From Anaerohalosphaeraceae bacterium (lineage in GTDB: Bacteria; Planctomycetota; Phycisphaerae; Sedimentisphaerales; Anaerohalosphaeraceae), in contig DAOSUR010000009.1 in NCBI GenBank assembly GCA_035378985.1, forward strand, positions 62,001 to 126,000: a stretch of DNA of 64,000 bases. The letters are read 5' to 3'. The translations under genes and the position numbers were made by a program. Below are positions 59,732-64,000 of this stretch, one piece after another (position 1 is the stretch's first letter; each line of letters begins with the position of its first letter). The notes beneath the pieces were generated by a model. The model was not told the DNA's origin. It saw only the letters and a program-made list of their open reading frames with translations, and ran no database searches.

Positions 59732-62668
59732 TTATGACAATTCGGCCAGCAGCCGTTCGACCTGCTGGAGCTGTTCGGTCAGCTCGGCCATTTTTTTTCG
59801 GCTTTGCTCTACGACATCCGGTTTGGCCCGGGCCAAAAACTGCTCATTGCTGAGCTTGGCCCGAAGCGGCTCAATCCCCTTTTCCAGATACTCCTTCTGT
59901 TTCTGCAGCCGGCTTCGCTCCGCCTCGACATCCACCACCTCATGAACAAACACCTGCCAATCCCCCACCAGCGCCGCGGCCGCCGTCTTGGGCTTGACCA
60001 AAGCCGACCCCGTCTGCATCGATTCGACGCCTGCCAGCTCTGCAATCAGGGATGCATCCTCCTTCAGAAGAACGGCCTCTTCCTCCGATGCACACACCGA
60101 AACCGTCAGCATCCGTGACGGCGGGATATTGTACTGGTTGCGAATCTCCCGAATCGCACGAATCAGATTCTGGATTTTCTCAACCCGCCGCTCCACCGCC
60201 TCATCCAGCAGCGAAGGCATCGGCTGCGGCCATTGAGCCGTCATCAGGGACGGGGCATCATCCAGTTCACAAATGCCTCGAAGCCCCCGATGCGGGCTAA
60301 GCTGACGGAGAGACTGATAAATCCCCTCCGTAATAAACGGCACAAACGGATGCAGCAGCCGCAGGACCTGTTCGAGAACAAACGCCAGCACACACTGCGC
60401 CGTCGGCCGCTGAGCGGCATCCGCCATCCGCGGCTTGAGCCATTCCAGATACCAGTCGCACAGCTCATTCCAGAAAAACCGATACAGCGTATTGGCCGGT
60501 TCGTTGAACTTGTACTGCTCCAGCTGCTCATCCGTCTCCTGAATCGTCCGGGCCAGACGTGACAAAATCCACCGGTCTGTACGTTCCAGACGGCTCTGGT
60601 CAAAAACATTCGGGTCCAGTCCCTTCAGATTCATCAGGGCAAACCGCGAGGCATTCCAAAGCTTGTTGCAGAAATTGCGGCCGATGTCAAATTTCGGCGA
60701 ACTGTTGACCACCCGGCCGTCCGGCAGCCGCAGCTGGCTGACCGGCATTCGAATATCCTGCGTCTCTGTCGTCATCTGCGCCAGGGTAAACCGCATCGCA
60801 TCCGCCCCGTGGCTGTCAATCACCACCAGCGGGTCAATCCCGTTGCCCAGACTCTTGGACATCTTGCGGCCCTGGCCGTCCTGAATCATCGCATGAATAT
60901 ACACATCGCCAAACGGAATATCTCCCACACAGTACTGGCCCATCATCACCATCCGCGACACCCACAGCGTAATAATCTCCCGGGCCGTGCAGAGGACCTG
61001 GGTCGGATAGAATGTCCTGAGCTCGGCGGTCAGCTCCGGCCAGCCCATCGTGCTGAACGGCCACAGGGCTGAACTGAACCACGTATCCAGCACATCCTCA
61101 TCCCGCACACAGCCCGCCGTCTCCAGCCGCCGCTCCAAATCCTCCGCACCGGCCGACACGCAGATGAAATACCGTTTCTGTCCGCTTTCCGACAGTCCTT
61201 CCTGGACAGACAGCCGTTCATCCTTCAGTGCAGGCGGGTTCTGCGAATACCAAACCGGAATTCGATGCCCCCACCACAGCTGCCGGCTGATGGGCCAGTC
61301 CCGCAGATTTTCCAGCCAGGTTCGATAGGTCTTGGCATACCGCTCCGGAATAAACCGAAGCCGCCCGTCCAGCAGGGGCTTTAAGGCCAGGCCGGCCAGC
61401 GAATTGACCGGCACATCCGTCCCGTCAATCAGCCCCGTCCCGAACTGTCCTGCCAGCCGTTCAATCGGTTTTTTCACCGCGACATACCACTGATCCGACA
61501 GATACGGCTCAATCGGCACATGGCTTCGATAACTGTGCCCGACCTCGTGCGTGTAATCCCGCACATCCTCCAGCAGATTTTCCTGTCGGAACCATTCTAC
61601 CACTGCCTGGCGGGCCTCGAAACGGTCCATTCCCAGCAGATTTTCCACATCCGGATTGCGAACCGTTTCCCAATCCGTCCAGCCGTACTTCTCACTGATG
61701 GTCCCGTCGGGGGCCATCACATTAATCACAGGCAGATTGTGCCGGCGGCCGATTTCCCAGTCGTCCGGGTCGTGAGCCGGCGTAACCTTCAGAAAACCCG
61801 TCGAGTAGCGGGCCTTTTCATCGTCACTGTTCGGATTCGGCAAGACCACATGCTCATCGGCCACAATCGGAATCACCCGCCCGACAATCGGCAGCCGCAC
61901 GCGTTTTCCCACCAGCACCGCCGCCCGGGGGTCCGCCGGATTCATCGCCACCGCCGTATCCCCCAGCATCGTTTCCGGACGGGTCGTCGCCACTGTAAGA
62001 GTCCGAATCGTCTGCCCCCCCATAACCACCGGCTCGGCCAGCGGATACTTCAAATACCAGAAGTGCCCCTTGACCGTTTCGTACTCCACCTCATCATCGG
62101 CCAAAACCGTCTGAGTCGCCGGGTCCCAGTTCACCAGCCGTTTGCCTCGATAAATCAGCCCGTCCTGAAACAGCAGGAAAAACGTCTGACGCACCGCCCG
62201 GGCGCAAATGTCGTCCATTGTGAAGCGCGTCCGCTCCCAGTCACACGAACAGCCCATCTGCTTGAGCTGTCCGAGAATGCAGGCCTCATACTCATCCTTC
62301 CAGGCCTGCACATGGGCCACAAACTCCTCCCGCGAAAAATCCTTTCGCCGCTTGCCCTGTTCGGCCAGAAGCCGCTTTTCCACAACCGTCTGTGTGGCAA
62401 TTCCCGCATGGTCCGTCCCAGGCATCCACAGCGTCGTATAGCCCTGCATCCGCCGCCGGCGAATGAGAATATCCTGAAGCGTATTGTTCAGCGCATGGCC
62501 CAGATGCAGCGCCGCTGTCACATTCGGCGGAGGAATCACAATGGCAAACGTCCCCTTCGGACTGTCCGCCGGGGCCTGCGCGTGCCACCATCGTCCCCGC
62601 TCCCAAAGCTGCTGAACCTCCTGCTCTACCGTCCGCGGCTCATAAACCTTGGCCATTTCCTCGCTCAT
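59732..62668 (-). CDS. valS: Valyl-tRNA synthetase
   Basis: 978 residues, class I. PPNVTAALHLGHALNNTLQD is the HIGH motif; the editing CP1 domain contains VATTRPETMLGDTAVAMNP; KMSKS is GRKMSKSLGN. The C-terminus is a coiled coil (DVEAERSRLQKQKEYLEKGI). GGAGCACC precedes the ATG at 62668; the second ATG four codons later is less well placed. Confidence 0.96.
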   Translation of the reverse strand: MSEEMAKVYEPRTVEQEVQQLWERGRWWHAQAPADSPKGTFAIVIPPPNVTAALHLGHALNNTLQDILIRRRRMQGYTTLWMPGTDHAGIATQTVVEKRLLAEQGKRRKDFSREEFVAHVQAWKDEYEACILGQLKQMGCSCDWERTRFTMDDICARAVRQTFFLLFQDGLIYRGKRLVNWDPATQTVLADDEVEYETVKGHFWYLKYPLAEPVVMGGQTIRTLTVATTRPETMLGDTAVAMNPADPRAAVLVGKRVRLPIVGRVIPIVADEHVVLPNPNSDDEKARYSTGFLKVTPAHDPDDWEIGRRHNLPVINVMAPDGTISEKYGWTDWETVRNPDVENLLGMDRFEARQAVVEWFRQENLLEDVRDYTHEVGHSYRSHVPIEPYLSDQWYVAVKKPIERLAGQFGTGLIDGTDVPVNSLAGLALKPLLDGRLRFIPERYAKTYRTWLENLRDWPISRQLWWGHRIPVWYSQNPPALKDERLSVQEGLSESGQKRYFICVSAGAEDLERRLETAGCVRDEDVLDTWFSSALWPFSTMGWPELTAELRTFYPTQVLCTAREIITLWVSRMVMMGQYCVGDIPFGDVYIHAMIQDGQGRKMSKSLGNGIDPLVVIDSHGADAMRFTLAQMTTETQDIRMPVSQLRLPDGRVVNSSPKFDIGRNFCNKLWNASRFALMNLKGLDPNVFDQSRLERTDRWILSRLARTIQETDEQLEQYKFNEPANTLYRFFWNELCDWYLEWLKPRMADAAQRPTAQCVLAFVLEQVLRLLHPFVPFITEGIYQSLRQLSPHRGLRGICELDDAPSLMTAQWPQPMPSLLDEAVERRVEKIQNLIRAIREIRNQYNIPPSRMLTVSVCASEEEAVLLKEDASLIAELAGVESMQTGSALVKPKTAAAALVGDWQVFVHEVVDVEAERSRLQKQKEYLEKGIEPLRAKLSNEQFLARAKPDVVEQSRKKMAELTEQLQQVERLLAELS

Positions 62669-62802
62669 GGTGCTCCTTTTTTTCGGCTCCGCAGTATCTA
62701 TTCAATTCTCAGATAAAAAACGTTCCGGCCTGATTCTTCTCTCAGCCCGGGACGCCTATTGTATCACACCCAAACCTGCTGTAAAGCCGCTTTTGGCCGC
62801 TG

Positions 62803-64000
62803 CTAATCCAGCTTCAGACTCATCAAAAATTCCGCATTGGTCTTGTATTTGGCCAGACGCGTCTTGAGCAGTTCAATCGCTTCCACCATATTCATCTCAC
62901 TGAGCACCTTGCGGAGCCGATAGACCAGTTCGAGTTCGCGCGGGTCCAGCAGAAGCTCTTCCCGGCGGGTGCCGCTTTTGCTGATATCAATCGCCGGGAA
63001 GGTTCGCCGCTCCACCAGTTTGCGGTCCAGATGCAGTTCCATATTGCCCGTCGCCTTGAACTCCTCGAAGATCACTTCGTCCATTTTCGAGCCCGTATCA
63101 ATCAGAGCGGTGGCGATAATCGTCAGCGAGCCGCCGTTTTCGATGTTTCGGGCTGCGCCGAAGAACCGCTTGGGCATCTGCATCGCGTTGGCATCCACAC
63201 CGCCGGTCAGAATCTTGCCCGAGTGCGGCATCTCCGTATTGTAGGCCCGCGCCAGACGGGTAATCGAGTCCAGCAGAATCACCACGTCTTCGCCGTATTC
63301 AACCATCCGCTTGGCTTTTTCAATGACCATTTCCGCCACCTGGCAGTGCCGGGAAGCCGGTTCATCAAACGTCGAGCTGATGACCTCCACGTCCTTGGCC
63401 ACTTTGCGCTGCATGTCCGTCACTTCTTCCGGACGCTCATCGATCAGCAGCACAATCATCCGCACCTTCGGGTGATTCGTGCTGATGGCATTGGCAATCT
63501 TCTGCAGCAGCACCGTTTTCCCGGTCCGCGGCGGAGCCACCAGAAGACCGCGCTGGCCCTTGCCGATCGGCGTAATCAAATCCATAATCCGCGTACTCAT
63601 CTCGTCCGGCGTTGTCTCCAGGACCAGACGCTCTTCCGCGTGCAGCGGAGTCAAATCCCGGAACACCACCTTCTCCGCCAGTTTGTCCGGCGCCTGGTAG
63701 TTAATCGCCTCCACACGAAGCAGGGCAAAATACTTCTCGCTTTCCTTCGGCGGGCGAATCTGCCCCGAAACAATATTGCCGCTCCGCAGCCCGAACCGGC
63801 GAATCTGAGACGGAGAGACATACACGTCATCCGGTGAGGCCAGATAGTTGTATTTTGGACTGCGCAGGAACCCAAACCCGTCCGGCAGAATCTCCAGAAC
63901 GCCTTCCCCGTACATCAGTCCGTTCTGCTGAATCCGCTGCTTGAGAATCTTGAAAATCAGCTCCTGCTTGGTCAGCCCCATATAATCGGTAATGCCTTCC
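62803..64000 (-). CDS. rho: Transcription termination factor Rho (N-terminus outside window)
   Basis: The reading frame is open to the right edge (EGITDYMGLTKQELIFKILKQ), so an N-terminal part is missing. RNA-binding OB domain (VLEILPDGFGFLRSPKYNYLASPDDVYVS), Walker A PPRTGKT, Walker B VVILLDSITRLARAYN, the secondary-RNA loop GKILTGGVDANAMQMPKRFFGAARN and DKLVERRTFPAIDISKSGTRREELL are conserved. Hexameric helicase ending transcription. Confidence 0.97.
   Translation of the reverse strand, partial: EGITDYMGLTKQELIFKILKQRIQQNGLMYGEGVLEILPDGFGFLRSPKYNYLASPDDVYVSPSQIRRFGLRSGNIVSGQIRPPKESEKYFALLRVEAINYQAPDKLAEKVVFRDLTPLHAEERLVLETTPDEMSTRIMDLITPIGKGQRGLLVAPPRTGKTVLLQKIANAISTNHPKVRMIVLLIDERPEEVTDMQRKVAKDVEVISSTFDEPASRHCQVAEMVIEKAKRMVEYGEDVVILLDSITRLARAYNTEMPHSGKILTGGVDANAMQMPKRFFGAARNIENGGSLTIIATALIDTGSKMDEVIFEEFKATGNMELHLDRKLVERRTFPAIDISKSGTRREELLLDPRELELVYRLRKVLSEMNMVEAIELLKTRLAKYKTNAEFLMSLKLD

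Noticed and set aside
61520..62716. 398-codon ORF opposite valS
   Set aside because: His/Arg-rich antisense shadow of the valyl-tRNA synthetase gene.

Overview
The window is a dense chromosomal stretch from a Gram-negative-type bacterium. It carries an OmpV-type outer-membrane protein, KdsA for lipopolysaccharide sugar, lipoprotein signal peptidase and a TonB-class (BtuFCD-like) uptake system. The mix of features points to the Planctomycetota, most likely class Phycisphaerae; this is an inference from protein character and not a database result. Supporting traits are Lys-rich histone-fold and DksA-like proteins, Gly/Pro-rich PilM-family secretion proteins, an Arg-rich 'QFEFLMAID'-type small protein, DUF434 and a GH57/GH133 glycogen operon. 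I saw no rRNA, tRNA, CRISPR array, insertion sequence or phage module. Almost everything is chromosomal housekeeping with short gaps.

Layout. 1-4067 (minus): ahbC (partial), cobA-hemD fusion, hemC and hemA form an overlapping tetrapyrrole operon; with the precorrin-2 dehydrogenase gene at 8571 it indicates heme made through siroheme. 4161-9698: a secreted three-repeat protein, an azoreductase, an OmpV barrel, a YchF-like NTPase, a lone class I fumarase beta subunit, the siroheme gene and a SixA-like phosphatase. 9693-13315 (minus): GntR/YtrA regulator, ABC ATPase, ABC-2 permease and an unknown membrane protein with a zinc ribbon. 13460-19402 (minus): three genes for a type IV pilus/type II secretion-like inner-membrane assembly. 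19494-24977: mtaB, carB and a NagD-like HAD phosphatase. 25055-31181: a trp operon (trpE-G-D-F-B-A, no trpC) preceded by a leader peptide with tandem Trp codons and a transcription attenuator. 31178-32529: two small proteins and a bacterial histone gene. 32729-37350: glycogen metabolism. 37329-46542: an RNase Z-like hydrolase, DUF434 protein, leuS, a CYTH protein, a lipid kinase, kdsA, a radical SAM protein and a Xer recombinase. 46582-57418 (minus): a CapD-type sugar dehydratase, a membrane protein, yacG, a DksA-like protein, btuDCF-like uptake genes, mutL and gpmI. 57743-64000: a TPR protein, lspA, a BFN-domain protein, valS and rho (partial).

Two regulatory themes stand out. First, six genes (hemA, fumarase beta, siroheme gene, mtaB, the trp leader peptide, the DUF434 gene) have a good -35/-10 pair whose -10 box ends only 6-9 bases before the start codon, predicting leaderless mRNAs; most other genes have ordinary AGGAG-type ribosome sites. 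Second, the trp leader has all parts of a classical attenuator (Trp-Trp codons, 1:2, 2:3 and 3:4 stems, T6 run), and its leader peptide is itself predicted to be leaderless. Convergent genes repeatedly overlap or abut with no hairpin terminator between them. The rho gene at the window edge may be relevant to how such transcripts end.
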